Assembly: GCA_950096985.1 (NCBI GenBank)
Contig: CATNBA010000016.1
Coordinates: 1-35,186 of the forward strand
Reading direction: 5' to 3'
Length of the DNA stretch: 35,186 bases
Origin: an uncultured Candidatus Melainabacteria bacterium
GTDB taxonomy: Bacteria > Cyanobacteriota > Vampirovibrionia > Gastranaerophilales > Gastranaerophilaceae
Shown here: piece by piece, positions 35,052 to 35,186 of the stretch
Layout of the letters: every line of letters starts with the position of its first letter
How positions within the stretch are numbered: position 1 is the stretch's first letter
Translations under genes and position numbers: made by a program
The notes under the pieces: generated by a model
Seen by the model: the letters and a program-made list of their open reading frames with translations, nothing else
Databases searched by the model: none
Told to the model about the DNA's origin: nothing

Positions 35052-35132
35052 TAATTTTCTCCTTTCTTATACCTTTAAAATAACGGTAAATTAATTTTAA
35101 AACTTTAGTATTTGTAAAGTAATGTAACAAGA

Positions 35133-35160
35133 TTTATATAAATTGAATATAAAAAGTCAA
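35133..35160 (-). promoter_or_regulatory. Strong promoter for the acidic-protein gene
   Basis: On the minus strand, TTGACT (35155-35160), a 16-nt spacer and TATAAA (35133-35138), about 80 nt before the ATG. The rest of 35052-35186 is AT-rich with nothing else recognised. Confidence 0.6.
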
Positions 35161-35186
35161 TAATTTTTTACAGAATTTTTTTATAT

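Overview
The window is AT-rich, densely coded bacterial DNA using the standard code (TAA, TAG and TGA all serve as stops). It looks like a chromosomal segment from a gut Gastranaerophilales (Vampirovibrionia/'Melainabacteria') bacterium or close relative. That placement is inferred from the dispersed pseudopilin-like genes with an FTLAEVLITLGIIGVVAALTMP-type N-terminus, low GC, a DUF2993-like secreted protein and an archaeal/Thermotoga-length S-adenosylhomocysteinase; no rRNA is present to confirm it. I saw no insertion sequence, prophage, CRISPR array, tRNA or rRNA.

Layout. 1-2.5 kb: two TPR proteins and pseudopilin 1. 2.5-4.7 kb: DAHP synthase and the YchF ATPase, ending at a bidirectional terminator. 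4.7-8.8 kb (-): a 1371-aa GH13 alpha-amylase-family protein without a signal peptide. 8.9-12.1 kb: S-adenosylhomocysteinase (+), then a convergent TerC-like membrane protein and GT2 glycosyltransferase (-). 12.2-17.8 kb: pseudopilin 4 (frameshifted), prfA-ylxR-infB plus a small coupled ORF, and pseudopilin 2 lying antisense in the infB/rbfA junction. 17.9-21.5 kb: rbfA-truB, DUF2993-like, GerMN and HicB-like genes, then pseudopilin 3. 21.5-25.7 kb: a regulator made of four GntR-type winged helices (-), panC with a membrane protein, and rplJ-rplL behind an L10 leader. 25.8-30.9 kb: a RecB-like nuclease and a 1260-aa tandem-helicase protein (-), a small DUF2582 winged-helix protein (+), a structured intergenic segment and a ribbon-helix-helix regulator (-). 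31.0-35.1 kb: pyrH-frr-cdsA-rnc-rpe, then an acidic protein of unknown function (-).

Most striking point. Four pseudopilin-like genes are scattered singly among housekeeping genes, and all four are exactly one nucleotide short (mod 3) of an open frame. In three of them the defect coincides with a run of exactly ten G/C, the only such runs in the window, placed about nine codons after the start and just before the prepilin cleavage site. All three tracts have the identical plus-strand context TC-G10-CA, although one gene is on the opposite strand, so it would encode Pro instead of Gly. What is conserved is therefore the homopolymer and not the peptide. This fits a contingency (phase-variable) or slippage-decoded family of surface pilins. 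A sequencing or assembly error in homopolymers is the main alternative. The fourth copy has an interrupted, in-frame tract (GGGGAGGGG) but carries a separate 1-nt frameshift.

Other points of interest are the four-winged-helix regulator, the dead/live helicase fusion with a detached Fe-S nuclease, tandem 20-bp palindromes upstream of the ribbon-helix-helix gene, and a structured element after the DUF2582 gene.
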